From assembly GCF_009498455.1 (NCBI RefSeq), contig NZ_CP045644.1, positions 1,953,001 through 2,017,000 of the forward strand: a DNA stretch of 64,000 bases. The letters run 5' to 3'. The position numbers and the translations under genes are program-made. Source of the DNA: Variovorax paradoxus (GTDB taxonomy: Bacteria; Pseudomonadota; Gammaproteobacteria; Burkholderiales; Burkholderiaceae_C). Shown piece after piece: positions 44,982-55,421 of the stretch (its first letter is position 1; every line of letters begins with the position of its first letter). The notes beneath the pieces were generated by a model. The model saw nothing but the letters and a program-made list of their open reading frames with translations, made no database searches and had not been told where the DNA came from.

Positions 44982-46190
44982 TCAGGGCACCACGTCCATG
45001 ACCACCGGGTAGTAGATGTCATAGGCAGGGCCTCCGTCCGGGGTGTAGCGGAACTGAACCTGCGCGCTGTAGCGTCCGGGCACCAGGCATCGGTCGTTGT
45101 AGCAGGCCTGCACCTGCGTGCTCCAGCTGTAGCTCTTCGTCGCGTACCGGGGCAAGCCCGCTTCGTTGTAGAAGTAGTCATAGAGCCACAGGTTCGGCCC
45201 TGGGTACATGCTGGTGTCCACGCCGGGCGGTGTGTTCATCACCGTGCCCATGTAGCGCATCTTGTCGCTGGTGTCGCCCGGGAAGAAGACCGCGCCGTCC
45301 TGTGCGGGCGCCAGGGTGGACGTTCCTTGCTTGACCACGAAATGCGCTTCCGGCCTGGACAGGGCGTAGGGCGCGCTGGAGGGGTTGGTCAGCACGCTCA
45401 CCTCGAGCAGCCTGGACAGTGTCTGCTCATCCGAAGTGGTGGCACTCACGTTGAAGCTGGCCTTGTACGACGAGGCGCTCGGCAGCAGCGCCGGCAGCGA
45501 GACCACGAGGTTCGCCGAGCCATCGCCCGCCTTCTCGACCTTGAAGGTATCGGTCGACCCGATCGCCGGCGCGACGGCCCAGGAGACGGCGCCCGCAGGC
45601 AGCGTGACCGGAACCGTCACAGGCGCCACGGCGGCGCCGAAGGGGGTGACGAAGTCGACGTTCTTGCTGCCCAGGCCCAGCCCGGCCTTGACGGTGATCG
45701 CATACGGAATCTGCGGATTCTCGACCCGGATTTCCGACTGGCATGCCGTGTCCAGGCAGGCCTTGATCGTCATGCTGCCCTTGTAGGTCCTGGGGCCGTC
45801 GGGTGCCATCTTGCCGGTCATGCTCAGCGAAGCCGACTGTGCCGCGGCATTGACGGTGATGACGGGCTTCTCTTCGAACAGCGGATCGGGCATCACGACA
45901 AGCAGTACCAGCACCTTGCCGCTGAGCAGATTCACATCGCCCGACAGCGTGCCGGACACCAGGGCGCTTGGGATCATCTGCCCTTCGTAGACCGTCTTGT
46001 CGATGCTGGCCGGCTGGTTGATGCGGATGGACAGCCCGCTGACATAGTTCACAGGGGAGCGACGGGTGCGATGCCGATCGGAAAACCGCCACCACCTCCT
46101 CCTCCTCCGCCACCCTCCGCCGCCACACGCGGCGATCATCAGGAACGAAAGGCCAGCCGCAGCCGCCTGAAAGACACGCTTCAGTTTCAT
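44982..46190 (-). CDS. Lipoprotein of unknown function with frameshifted linker
   Basis: About 402 residues, start at 46190 with AGGAGAAG upstream. Lipobox SFLMIAAC, then GGGG. The next 20 residues read WRRRRRWWRFSDRHRTRRSP, very unlike a secreted linker; in the next frame the same DNA encodes a poly-Gly run and FPIGIAPVAP, as in the lipoprotein at 4555. This suggests one base gained at 46113-46115 and one lost at 46054-46057. The rest looks like beta-sandwich repeats. Function unknown. Confidence 0.75.
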   Translation of the reverse strand: MKLKRVFQAAAAGLSFLMIAACGGGGWRRRRRWWRFSDRHRTRRSPVNYVSGLSIRINQPASIDKTVYEGQMIPSALVSGTLSGDVNLLSGKVLVLLVVMPDPLFEEKPVITVNAAAQSASLSMTGKMAPDGPRTYKGSMTIKACLDTACQSEIRVENPQIPYAITVKAGLGLGSKNVDFVTPFGAAVAPVTVPVTLPAGAVSWAVAPAIGSTDTFKVEKAGDGSANLVVSLPALLPSASSYKASFNVSATTSDEQTLSRLLEVSVLTNPSSAPYALSRPEAHFVVKQGTSTLAPAQDGAVFFPGDTSDKMRYMGTVMNTPPGVDTSMYPGPNLWLYDYFYNEAGLPRYATKSYSWSTQVQACYNDRCLVPGRYSAQVQFRYTPDGGPAYDIYYPVVMDVVP

Positions 46191-46204
46191 TTCTTCTCCT
46201 CTGT

Positions 46205-46275
46205 GGTTTGCACTTTTTTGCGGGCCCGATCGATCACTGTTTCGGCCCGCACCCTCTTTGGTTTGCGCTTTTTTT
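46205..46275. repeat. Direct repeat with internal hairpin in the kdp/lipoprotein intergenic region
   Basis: GGTTTGC(A/G)CTTTTTT occurs at 46205-46219 and 46260-46274. Between them GCGGGCC (46220-46226) pairs with GGCCCGC (46244-46250). Lies in the divergent region; meaning unknown, possibly a terminator remnant or UTR structure. Confidence 0.4.
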
Positions 46276-46370
46276 CTTGCGCTCTCGTTTTCAGGGATTG
46301 TTGTCGATTCCACCTGGCGGCGGCAACAACCTGGCAGGCGACCACCGGTCGCTTTCTCGTTGCCCGCGTT

Positions 46371-46387
46371 TTTACGTTTTCTTTACG
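46371..46387 (+). promoter_or_regulatory. KdpE box upstream of the kdp operon
   Basis: Direct repeat TTTACG-N5-TTTACG (11-bp period), followed by GC-rich CCCGCCCGC. This closely matches the organisation of the E. coli KdpE site (TTTATA-N5-TTTACA). A third TTTACG is at 46414-46419. The box lies 77 bp upstream of the first small gene. Confidence 0.75.
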
Positions 46388-46463
46388 CCCGCCCGCTCAC
46401 TCTTTCCCCCGGTTTTACGCACGCCTGCCGAGACTCATCCCGTCTTGTTTGCAGGAGTGATGA

Positions 46464-46604
46464 ATGGACATCGTCTGGATGGGCGCCTTGCTGGCGCTGT
46501 GGGCCGTGGTGGCGGCCCTGGTCGTCGGGCTGAACCGGCTCGAAGGGCCGCAGAAGCCGCACGCGGGCGTTGATACGACACGCACGCCGGGAGACGCATC
46601 GTGA
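46464..46604 (+). CDS. Small single-span membrane protein at the head of kdp
   Basis: 46 residues: MDIVWMGALLALWAVVAALV starts a single membrane helix, followed by a polar tail ending [10 protein letters not shown]. Ribosome site GCAGGAG 6 bases upstream. Stop overlaps the kdpF GTG (GTGA). First gene after the KdpE box. No family known to me; resembles KdpF in size and topology but has a longer C-terminal tail. Confidence 0.65.
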   Translation: MDIVWMGALLALWAVVAALVVGLNRLEGPQKPHAGVDTTRTPGDAS

Positions 46605-46699
46605 TCGGCCTCGAAGTGCTGTATGGCTTCGGCGCGCTGGTCGCCGTGGTCCTGTTCGCGTACCTGGTGTTCGCGCTGATCTGCGCCGAGGAGTTCTGA
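46601..46699 (+). CDS. kdpF: KdpF, small subunit of the potassium ATPase
   Basis: 32 residues from a GTG: one membrane helix ([19 protein letters not shown]) with the L-F-A-Y-L-V-x-A-L pattern and acidic-Phe end typical of KdpF, which stabilises KdpABC. The kdpA ATG follows its stop after one base. Confidence 0.85.
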   Translation: MIGLEVLYGFGALVAVVLFAYLVFALICAEEF

Positions 46700-46700
46700 C

Positions 46701-48509
46701 ATGGAAACCTCGGCCTGGGTCTTGTTGGCCCTTTTTCTTGGCGCGCTGCTCGTGTTGGCCTGGCCGCTGGGCAAGCTGCTGGCTGCGCTGTGCGGCGAGC
46801 GCGTGCCGCGCTGGATGCAGCGCGTCGAAGCACCGCTGTACCGGCTCGCGGGCACCCAGCCCGAGCAGTCGATGCACTGGCTGCGCTACGCGCTGGCGCT
46901 GCTCGCGTTCAACGCCATCGGCGCGATCTTTCTGTATGCGCTGCAACGCCTGCAGGGCGGGCTGCCGTTCAATCCGGCCGGCATGGGCGCGGTGTCGCCC
47001 GACTCGGCCTTCAACACGGCGGTGAGCTTCGTCGCCAACACCAACTGGCAGGGCTACGGCGGCGAGTCGACCATGAGCTATCTCACGCAGATGCTCGGCC
47101 TGGCGGTGCAGAACTTTTTCTCCGCCGCCACCGGCATCGCGGTCGCCTTCGCGCTGGTGCGCGGCTTTGCGCGCCGCGGGGAAGGGCGTGAGGGCAAGGG
47201 TCTGGTCGGCAACTTCTGGGCCGACGTGACGCGCGTCACGCTGTGGGTGCTGCTGCCGATCTCGTTCGTGCTCGCGCTGTGCCTCGCAGGGCAGGGCGTG
47301 ATCCAGAACTTCGACGCCTACAAGAGCGTGCAGACACTCGAGGCCACGGCCTTCCAGCAGCCCAAGAACGGCCCCGATGGCCAGCCTTTGAAGGACGACA
47401 AGGGCGCGCCCGTGATGGAAGACGCCAGCACCCCCACGCAGACGCTCGCCATGGGCCCGGTCGCTTCGCAGGAAGCGATCAAGATGCTCGGCACCAACGG
47501 CGGCGGCTTCTTTAACGCCAACTCGGCGCATCCCTACGAGAACCCGACCGCGTTCAGCAACCTGCTGGAGATGCTGGCGATCTTCCTGATCCCGGCGGCG
47601 CTGTGCTTTGCCTTCGGCCGCGTGGTCGGCGACCTGCGCCAGGGCTGGGCCGTGCTCGCGGCGATGACGGTGCTGTTCGTGGTGGCGGTGCTGGTCGTCA
47701 CGCCCGCCGAGCAGGCTGGTAACCCGCTGCTGGGCCCGCTGGGCGTGGACCAGATGGCGAGCGCGCTGCAAAGCGGCGGCAACATGGAAGGCAAGGAAGT
47801 GCGCTTCGGCATCGACGCCTCGGCCCTCTTCGCCGCCGTGACCACCGCCGCCTCGTGCGGCGCGGTGAACGCCATGCATGACTCTCTCACGCCCATCGGC
47901 GGCATGGTTCCCCTGGTGCTGATGCAGCTGGGCGAGGTCGTCTTCGGCGGCGTCGGCAGCGGCCTGTACGGCATGCTGGTGTTCGCCATGCTCGCGGTGT
48001 TCATCGCGGGCCTGATGATCGGCCGCACGCCCGAGTACCTCGGCAAGAAGATCGAGGTGCGCGAGATGAAGCTGATCTCCATCGCCATCCTCGTCACGCC
48101 GGTGCTGGTGCTGGCGGGCACCGCGCTGGCGGTGAGCGCGGGTGCGGGCAAGGTCGGCATCGCCAACCCTGGCGCGCACGGCTTCTCCGAGGTGCTGTAT
48201 GCGCTGACCTCGGCCGCCAACAACAACGGCAGCGCCTTCGCGGGTCTGTCGGCCAACACACCGTTCTACAACGGCCTGCTCGGCCTGGCGATGTGGCTCG
48301 GCCGCTTCGCGATGATCGTGCCGGTGCTCGCCATTGCCGGCGCGCTGGCCGCCAAGAAGCGCCTGCCCGTCACCAGCGGCACGCTGCCCACGCACGGTCC
48401 GCTGTTCGTCTTCCTGCTGATCGGCACCGTGCTGCTGGTCGGCTTGCTCAACTACGTGCCGGCACTGGCCCTCGGGCCGATCGTCGAACACCTCGTGCTC
48501 TGGAAATAA
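46701..48509 (+). CDS. kdpA: KdpA, potassium-binding/translocating subunit
   Basis: 602 residues with about ten membrane helices and four selectivity-like segments; visible are [57 protein letters not shown] and [15 protein letters not shown]. Forms the channel-like entry of the high-affinity K+ pump. Confidence 0.97.
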   Translation: METSAWVLLALFLGALLVLAWPLGKLLAALCGERVPRWMQRVEAPLYRLAGTQPEQSMHWLRYALALLAFNAIGAIFLYALQRLQGGLPFNPAGMGAVSPDSAFNTAVSFVANTNWQGYGGESTMSYLTQMLGLAVQNFFSAATGIAVAFALVRGFARRGEGREGKGLVGNFWADVTRVTLWVLLPISFVLALCLAGQGVIQNFDAYKSVQTLEATAFQQPKNGPDGQPLKDDKGAPVMEDASTPTQTLAMGPVASQEAIKMLGTNGGGFFNANSAHPYENPTAFSNLLEMLAIFLIPAALCFAFGRVVGDLRQGWAVLAAMTVLFVVAVLVVTPAEQAGNPLLGPLGVDQMASALQSGGNMEGKEVRFGIDASALFAAVTTAASCGAVNAMHDSLTPIGGMVPLVLMQLGEVVFGGVGSGLYGMLVFAMLAVFIAGLMIGRTPEYLGKKIEVREMKLISIAILVTPVLVLAGTALAVSAGAGKVGIANPGAHGFSEVLYALTSAANNNGSAFAGLSANTPFYNGLLGLAMWLGRFAMIVPVLAIAGALAAKKRLPVTSGTLPTHGPLFVFLLIGTVLLVGLLNYVPALALGPIVEHLVLWK

Positions 48510-48522
48510 GAAGGAGCGCACC

Positions 48523-50631
48523 ATGACTGTCAAAACCAAAACCTCTCTCTCGCTGTTCGATGCGGCGCTCGTGAAGCCCGCGCTGTGGGGCGCCTTCGCC
48601 AAGCTGAGCCCGCGCACCCAGTGGCGCAACCCGGTGATGTTCATCGTCTACATCGGGAGCATCCTCACGACGCTGCTCTGGGTGCATGCGCTGAGCTTTC
48701 CCGGCGACACCGGCATGCAGCCCGCCTTCGTGCTGGCCGTGACCGTGTGGCTGTGGTTCACCGTGCTGTTCGCCAACTTCGCCGAAGCACTGGCCGAAGG
48801 CCGCAGCAAGGCACAGGCGGCGTCGCTGCGCGGCCTGCGCAAGGACACCTGGGCCAAGAAGCTGAAGGACCAGCAACAGCCGCACCATGGCGCGCCGTGG
48901 TTGCCGGAGCAGGCACCCAACCTGCGCAAGGGCGACGTCGTGCTGGTCGAAGCCGGCGACGTGATCCCGCTTGACGGCGAGGTCATCGAAGGCGTGGCCT
49001 CGGTCGATGAAAGCGCCATCACCGGCGAATCGGCGCCTGTGGTGCGCGAATCGGGCGGTGACTTCTCGGCCGTCACCGGCGGCACCCGCGTGCTGTCCGA
49101 CTGGCTGGTGGTGCGCATCTCGGTGAACCCGGGCGAGTCGTTCCTGGACCGCATGATCGGCATGGTCGAGGCGGCCAAGCGCCACAAGACGCCGAACGAG
49201 ATCGCGCTGACCATCCTGCTGGTCGCACTGACGATCGTGTTCCTCATGGTCACCGTCACGCTGCTGCCGTTCTCGGTGTTCAGCGTCGAGGCCGCGGGCG
49301 CGGGCACCGTGGTGTCGCTCACCGCACTGGTCGCGCTGCTCGTGTGCCTGATCCCGACCACCATCGGCGGCCTGCTCTCGGCCGTGGGCGTGGCCGGCAT
49401 GAGTCGCATGATGCAGGCCAACGTGATCGCCACCTCGGGCCGCGCGGTGGAAGCCGCCGGCGACGTCGACGTGCTGCTGCTCGACAAGACCGGCACCATC
49501 ACGCACGGCAACCGCCAGGCCAGCGCCTTCCTGCCCGCACCGGGCGTGCCGAAGGGCCGCCTCGCGCGCGCCGCCATGCTCGCCTCGCTGGCCGATGAAA
49601 CGCCCGAAGGCCGCAGCATCGTCGAGCTGGCACGTCGCGATGGCCTCGAAGCCGCTTCTGTCGACGTGCTGCGCTATGTGCCGTTCACCGCGCAGACCCG
49701 CATGAGCGGTGTCGACCTGCCGGCCGCGCCCCACAGCCTCGACACCGACGCCATCGTGCTGCGCAAGGGCGCGGTCGATGCGGTGCGCCGCCATGTCGAA
49801 TCGTTCGGCGGCACCATGCCAGCCGAGATGCTGCGCGCCGCCGAAGAAACGGCACGCCGCGGCAGCACGCCGCTGGCCGTGGCCGAAGGCAACCGCGTGC
49901 TCGGCGTGGTCGAACTCAAGGACATCGTCAAGACCGGCATCAAGGAGCGCTTTGCCGAGCTGCGCCGCATGGGCATCAAGACCGTGATGATCACGGGCGA
50001 CAACAAGCTCACGGCCGCCGCCATCGCGGCCGAGGCCGGCGTGGACGACTTCCTGGCCGAGGCCACGCCCGAAGACAAGCTTGCGCTCATCCGCAAGTAC
50101 CAGGCCGAAGGCCGCCTGGTCGCGATGACCGGTGACGGCACCAACGACGCCCCCGCGCTCGCGCAGGCCGACGTGGCCGTGGCCATGGGCAGCGGCACGC
50201 AGGCCGCGAAAGAGGCCGGCAACATGGTCGACCTCGACTCCAACCCGACCAAGCTGCTCGAGGTGGTGGAGACCGGCAAGGCGCTGCTCATGACGCGCGG
50301 CTCGCTCACCACCTTCTCGATCGCGAACGACGTGGCGAAGTACTTCGCGATCATTCCGGCGATCTTCGTGTCGACGTATCCGCAGCTGGGTGCGCTCAAC
50401 GTGATGCGGCTTGCGAGCCCGTCGTCGGCCATTCTGTCGGCGGTGATCTTCAACGCGCTCGTCATCGTGTTCCTGATTCCGCTCGCGCTCAAGGGTGTGC
50501 GCTACCGGCCGGTGGGCGCCGCTGCGCTGCTGCGCCGCAACCTCGCCATCTACGGCCTGGGCGGTCTGCTCGTTCCTTTCATCGGCATCAAGTTGATCGA
50601 CTGGCTGCTCGTGGCCGTCCATCTCGTCTGA
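48523..50631 (+). CDS. kdpB: KdpB, P-type ATPase subunit
   Basis: 702 residues. Phosphorylated Asp321 in [12 protein letters not shown], actuator motif [11 protein letters not shown], hinge [15 protein letters not shown]. The GTGTI-type signature and the placement between KdpA and KdpC confirm KdpB. Ribosome site AAGGAG. Confidence 0.98.
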   Translation: MTVKTKTSLSLFDAALVKPALWGAFAKLSPRTQWRNPVMFIVYIGSILTTLLWVHALSFPGDTGMQPAFVLAVTVWLWFTVLFANFAEALAEGRSKAQAASLRGLRKDTWAKKLKDQQQPHHGAPWLPEQAPNLRKGDVVLVEAGDVIPLDGEVIEGVASVDESAITGESAPVVRESGGDFSAVTGGTRVLSDWLVVRISVNPGESFLDRMIGMVEAAKRHKTPNEIALTILLVALTIVFLMVTVTLLPFSVFSVEAAGAGTVVSLTALVALLVCLIPTTIGGLLSAVGVAGMSRMMQANVIATSGRAVEAAGDVDVLLLDKTGTITHGNRQASAFLPAPGVPKGRLARAAMLASLADETPEGRSIVELARRDGLEAASVDVLRYVPFTAQTRMSGVDLPAAPHSLDTDAIVLRKGAVDAVRRHVESFGGTMPAEMLRAAEETARRGSTPLAVAEGNRVLGVVELKDIVKTGIKERFAELRRMGIKTVMITGDNKLTAAAIAAEAGVDDFLAEATPEDKLALIRKYQAEGRLVAMTGDGTNDAPALAQADVAVAMGSGTQAAKEAGNMVDLDSNPTKLLEVVETGKALLMTRGSLTTFSIANDVAKYFAIIPAIFVSTYPQLGALNVMRLASPSSAILSAVIFNALVIVFLIPLALKGVRYRPVGAAALLRRNLAIYGLGGLLVPFIGIKLIDWLLVAVHLV

Positions 50632-50644
50632 GGAGTTCTTCACC

Positions 50645-51256
50645 ATGACAAGCCACAACACCAACGCCAACAACAACGGTGGCATTTTTCGCCCCGCACT
50701 CGTGCTTTTCGCACTGCTGAGCGCGCTCACCGGCCTGATCTACCCGGCGGCTGTCACAGGCGCCGCGCAGTCGCTGTTCCCATCGCAAGCGGCGGGCAGC
50801 CTCGTCGTGCGCGACGGCAAGCCCGTCGGCTCCGCGCTCATCGGCCAGAACTTCAGCGACCCGAAGCACTTCTGGGGCCGCCCGTCGGCCACCGCGCCGC
50901 AGCCCTACAACGCCAGCGCCTCGGGCGGCTCCAACCAGGGCCCGCTCAACCCCGCGCTGGCCGATGCGGTGAAGGCGCGCGTCGAAGCGCTGCGCGCGGC
51001 TGACGCGGGCAACACCGCGCCGGTGCCCGTGGACCTCGTCACGGCCTCGGCCAGCGGGCTCGACCCCGACATCAGCCCCGCCGCCGCGCACTACCAGGCC
51101 GCCCGTGTGGCACGTGAACGCGGCATGGCGCCCGACCAGGTGAATGCGCTGATCGTGCAGAACACCCAGAAGCCGCTGTGGGGCGTGCTGGGCGAATCGC
51201 GCGTCAACGTGCTGGCGCTGAACCTGGCGCTTGAAGCTTCTTCGACGGTGCGTTGA
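50645..51256 (+). CDS. kdpC: KdpC, accessory subunit of the potassium ATPase
   Basis: 203 residues with one N-terminal membrane helix ([18 protein letters not shown]) and the KdpC hallmarks [28 protein letters not shown] and [13 protein letters not shown]. Boosts ATP affinity of KdpB. Confidence 0.97.
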   Translation: MTSHNTNANNNGGIFRPALVLFALLSALTGLIYPAAVTGAAQSLFPSQAAGSLVVRDGKPVGSALIGQNFSDPKHFWGRPSATAPQPYNASASGGSNQGPLNPALADAVKARVEALRAADAGNTAPVPVDLVTASASGLDPDISPAAAHYQAARVARERGMAPDQVNALIVQNTQKPLWGVLGESRVNVLALNLALEASSTVR

Positions 51257-51269
51257 GGAGAAAACAACC

Positions 51270-51623
51270 ATGGCCTATGCCGCTTACCGTGACCACCCCA
51301 GCGTCGTGCGAAGTCCGATCGCGCCGCGCACGACGCAGTTCCACGTGCTCGATGTCACCGTCTGCTGCGCCGACGCACTGCGCGTGCGCCGCAGCATTGC
51401 GGCCTGCGCCGAAGCCGGCGTGGTGCGCTGCGAGCCGCTGCTGCATGCCTGCAGCTCGCAGGAAAGCGACGCGCCCTGCGTGCGCCTGATGATCCGCTTT
51501 CCGACCACGCGCTACGCTGAGGTGCTGCACCGGCTCATCGAATGCGTGCCCTCGGGCGAGATCGGCCGGCTCATGAGCTGGCGCGATCACCTCACGCGCT
51601 GCGGCCTGCGCCATGGTCTCTGA
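51270..51623 (+). CDS. Unknown Cys-rich protein between kdpC and kdpD
   Basis: 117 residues with a GAGGAG ribosome site. No signal peptide. Contains eight Cys, including VTVCCADAL and CEPLLHACSS, and an alternating beta/alpha pattern that could be a ferredoxin-like or ACT-like fold. Its place within the operon suggests a cytosolic accessory of potassium sensing. I do not recognise a family. Confidence 0.7.
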   Translation: MAYAAYRDHPSVVRSPIAPRTTQFHVLDVTVCCADALRVRRSIAACAEAGVVRCEPLLHACSSQESDAPCVRLMIRFPTTRYAEVLHRLIECVPSGEIGRLMSWRDHLTRCGLRHGL

Positions 51624-51744
51624 CCTGCTGCACGTGCTGCTGGCCATGGCGGCGCTGTTCGTGCCGCTGGGCTTTGCCTGGTGGGTGCTGTCGCGCACCG
51701 CGCGCCGGCATGCGCGGCGGCGCAAGAACGGGCCGATGCGATAA
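51613..51744 (+). CDS. Small membrane protein with Arg-rich tail before kdpD
   Basis: 43 residues overlapping the previous gene by 11 bp. One hydrophobic helix (LLHVLLAMAALFVPLGFAWW), then SRTARRHARRRKNGPMR, strongly positive, so the tail should face the cytosol. The kdpD start follows 13 bp later. Possibly a KdpD or Kdp-pump partner; unproven. Confidence 0.55.
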   Translation: MVSDLLHVLLAMAALFVPLGFAWWVLSRTARRHARRRKNGPMR

Positions 51745-51757
51745 CCTGCACCTTCCC

Positions 51758-54502
51758 ATGCCCGAGACCCGCCCCGACCCCGACGCCCTGCTCGCGCAAC
51801 TGCGCAGCGACGAGGCGCGCGCGCTGCGCGGCAAGCTGCGCATCTACTTCGGCGCCAGCGCCGGCGTGGGCAAGACCTGGGCCATGCTCAGCGCCGCCCG
51901 GCGCGAGCGCGAGGCCGGACGCGACGTGCTCATCGGCGTGGTCGAAACGCACGGCCGCAGCGAGACGGCCGCGCTGCTCGCGGGGCTCGACACGCTGCCG
52001 CTGCGCGAGCTGCCTTATCGCGGCCGCACGCTCGCCGAGTTCGATTTAGACGCCGCCCTGGCGCGCAAGCCCGCCGTGCTGCTGGTCGACGAACTGGCCC
52101 ACACCAACGCACCCGGCTCGCGCCACGCCAAGCGCTGGCAGGACGTGCAGGAGCTGCTGGCCGCGGGCATCGAGGTGTGGTCGGCGCTCAACGTGCAGCA
52201 CCTCGAAAGCCTCAACGGCACCGTCGGCGCCATCACCGGCGTGCGCGTGCACGAGACCGTGCCCGACAGCGTGCTCGACGAGGCCGACGAGGTGGTGCTG
52301 GTCGACGTCACGCCCGACGAACTCACGGCGCGGCTCGCGGCCGGCAAGGTCTACCTGCCGCAGCAGGCCGAGCGCGCCGCACAGAACTTCTTCCGCAAGG
52401 GCAACCTGATCGCGCTGCGCGAGATCGCCCTGCGCCGCACCGCCGAGCACGTCGAAGACGACGTGCGCGGCTGGCGCGTCGAGCAGTCGGTCCCCGGCGG
52501 CAACGGGCAGGGCGGCGCGGCGCTGCAGGCCTGGAACACCTCGGGCGCGATCCTGGCCTGCGTCGGTCCGCACGAGGGCGCGGCGCAGACCGTGCGCACG
52601 GCGGCGCGGCTCGCGGGCCAGCTCAACGTGCGCTGGCATGCCGCGTATGTCGAGACGCCGCGGCTGCAGCGCCTCGATGCCGCGCAGCGCGACCGCATCC
52701 TCGCCGTGCTCAAGCTCGCCGAGGAACTGGGCGCGGCCACGGCCGTGCTTACCGGCGCCGACGTGGCCGAGCAACTGTCCGAGCAGGCGCGGCGCCTCAA
52801 CTGCGCGACGCTGGTCATCGGCCGCGCGGAGCCCGTGCGCGGATGGCGGCGCTGGTGGGGTGCGTCCGCGGTGCCGCTGGCGCGCGCGCTGGCACAACGG
52901 GCACCGGCGCTCGACATCCTCGAAGTCGGCCGCGCCGACAGCGCACGCCGCCTGTCGCAAGCATCGCTGGTCGCCACGCAGGCCGACGAAGACGACGAGC
53001 GCGCGCAATCGCGCTGGCCCGGCTACGCGTGGGCCGCTGCCTCCAGCATCGCGCTCACGCTGCTGTGCACGCCGCTGACCGGCGTGCTGGAGCTCACCAA
53101 CATCGTCATGCTGTTCCTGCTCGGCGTGGTGGGCGTGGCGATGCGCTTCGGGCGCGGGCCGTCGGCGCTCGCGGCGATGCTCAACGTGGCGGCCTTCGAC
53201 TACTTCTTCGTCGCGCCGCGCCTGTCCTTCGCGGTCAGCGACGTGCAGTACCTGCTGACCTTCGCCGTGATGCTCGGCGTGGGCCTGCTGGTGGGCCAGC
53301 TCACGGCCGGGCTGCGCTTCGCGGCCGGCGTGTCGACCAGCCGCGAGCGCCGCGCACGCTCGCTGTTCGAGCTCACGCGCGAACTCTCGGCCGCCCTCGA
53401 AAGCACCCAGGTCGTCGCGCTCGGCGCCGCCGCCGTGCAGGCCCATTTCGGCGGCCATGCGCGCGTGCTGGTCACCGATGCGGCCGACCAGCTCGTGCCC
53501 CCCGCCGACCCGGCGCCCGGCTTCGATGCGCAGGTGGCCGACTGGGCCTTCCGCCACGGCCAGCCTGCCGGCCTGGCCACCGCCACGCTCGCCGCGCAGC
53601 CCTGGCACTACGTGCCACTGCGCGCGCCGATGCGCGTGCGCGGCGTGCTCGCGCTGTGCCCGGCCCGTCCGCGCTGGCTGCTGATTCCCGAGCAGGCGCA
53701 GCAGCTGGACACGCTCGCGCGCCAGATCGCCATCGCGCTGGAGCGCGTGCACTACGTCGAAGTCGCGCAGCGCGCCGTGGTCGAGATGGAATCGGAGCGC
53801 CTGCGCAATGCGCTGCTCGGCGCCATCTCGCACGACGTGCGCACGCCGCTCACCGCGCTCATCGCGCTGGCCGAATCGCTGCAGACCCTTCCGCCCGAAG
53901 AACACACCGAGGCCGCGCGCGCCATCGTCACGCAGGCCCACGCGCTGCATGCGCTGGTCAGCAACCTGCTCGACATGGCGCGGCTCGAAAGCGGCGTGGC
54001 CGGCGGCACCGTCAACCTGCGGCGCGACTGGCAGTCGGTCGAAGAAGTGGTGGGCGCCGCCATCCGCGCCGCGCGCCCCGCATTGCGCGGCATGACCGTG
54101 CAGACCGCGTGGGACCCCGAGCTGCCGCTGGTCGAGTTCGACGCCGTGCTCATCGAGCGCGTGCTCGTCAACCTGCTGGAAAACGCCGCCAAGTACGGCG
54201 CCGCGCCCATCGAGGTGGGCGCGCGCGCCGAGCCCGGCACGCTGGTGCTCACGGTGCGCGACCACGGCCCCGGCCTGCCCGCCGCGCTGCACGGCCGCGA
54301 GCAGACACTGTTCGACAAGTTCACGCGCGGTGAGGCCGAGTCCGCCACGCCCGGCGTCGGCCTCGGCTTGGCCATCTGCCGTGCCGTGGTGAGCGCGCAC
54401 GGCGGCGAGATCAGCGCAGCGAATGCGCGCGACGGCGGTGCAGAATTCACCGTCACCTTGCCGCGCCGCGAGCCGCCCGAACCCGCTGAAGCCCAGCTCT
54501 GA
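51758..54502 (+). CDS. kdpD: KdpD, osmosensitive potassium sensor histidine kinase
   Basis: About 914 residues. N-terminal KdpD domain with Walker A GASAGVGKTWAM and VDELAHTNAPGSRH, Usp-like domain (to about 380), four membrane helices (about 425-520), GAF-like region, then HisKA with His692 in AISHDVRTPLTAL and HATPase motifs (NLLENAAKYG, DHGPGLP, GVGLGLAI). Phosphorylates KdpE at low K+. ATG at 51758 gives the canonical N-terminus. Confidence 0.96.
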   Translation: MPETRPDPDALLAQLRSDEARALRGKLRIYFGASAGVGKTWAMLSAARREREAGRDVLIGVVETHGRSETAALLAGLDTLPLRELPYRGRTLAEFDLDAALARKPAVLLVDELAHTNAPGSRHAKRWQDVQELLAAGIEVWSALNVQHLESLNGTVGAITGVRVHETVPDSVLDEADEVVLVDVTPDELTARLAAGKVYLPQQAERAAQNFFRKGNLIALREIALRRTAEHVEDDVRGWRVEQSVPGGNGQGGAALQAWNTSGAILACVGPHEGAAQTVRTAARLAGQLNVRWHAAYVETPRLQRLDAAQRDRILAVLKLAEELGAATAVLTGADVAEQLSEQARRLNCATLVIGRAEPVRGWRRWWGASAVPLARALAQRAPALDILEVGRADSARRLSQASLVATQADEDDERAQSRWPGYAWAAASSIALTLLCTPLTGVLELTNIVMLFLLGVVGVAMRFGRGPSALAAMLNVAAFDYFFVAPRLSFAVSDVQYLLTFAVMLGVGLLVGQLTAGLRFAAGVSTSRERRARSLFELTRELSAALESTQVVALGAAAVQAHFGGHARVLVTDAADQLVPPADPAPGFDAQVADWAFRHGQPAGLATATLAAQPWHYVPLRAPMRVRGVLALCPARPRWLLIPEQAQQLDTLARQIAIALERVHYVEVAQRAVVEMESERLRNALLGAISHDVRTPLTALIALAESLQTLPPEEHTEAARAIVTQAHALHALVSNLLDMARLESGVAGGTVNLRRDWQSVEEVVGAAIRAARPALRGMTVQTAWDPELPLVEFDAVLIERVLVNLLENAAKYGAAPIEVGARAEPGTLVLTVRDHGPGLPAALHGREQTLFDKFTRGEAESATPGVGLGLAICRAVVSAHGGEISAANARDGGAEFTVTLPRREPPEPAEAQL

Positions 54503-54510
54503 AACCCGCC

Positions 54511-55212
<702 letters not shown>

Positions 55213-55242
55213 TGAGGAGGCCGCGCTTTGTCGGCGGCACAT

Positions 55243-55377
55243 GCCCTCACCCTAACCCTCTCCCCGAGGGGAGAGGGGACAAGGCGGGGACAAGAGAGCA
55301 AGAGGTGCGCAAGAAGGCAGTCAACGACGCCGAGGTCTTGCTCCCTCTCCCCTCGGGGAGAGGGTTGGGGTGAGGGC
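55243..55377. repeat. Intergenic palindromic repeat pair (type 1)
   Basis: CCCTCACCCTAACCCTCTCC-cored unit and its inverted copy, separated by about 65 bp, between kdpE and the convergent dehydrogenase. Same type as at 11369. Confidence 0.75.
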
Positions 55378-55421
55378 AACGGCCGTCACATCACGACAGC
55401 CGCTCACTCGATCGCAAGCGA

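Noticed and set aside
46205..46275. Riboswitch upstream of kdp
   Set aside because: Only a direct repeat and one hairpin are seen, with none of the conserved core of known K+ or c-di-AMP (ydaO) riboswitches.
46383..48644. Long antisense open frame covering kdpA
   Set aside because: Shadow of kdpA with Gln/Arg/His-rich sequence and no motifs.
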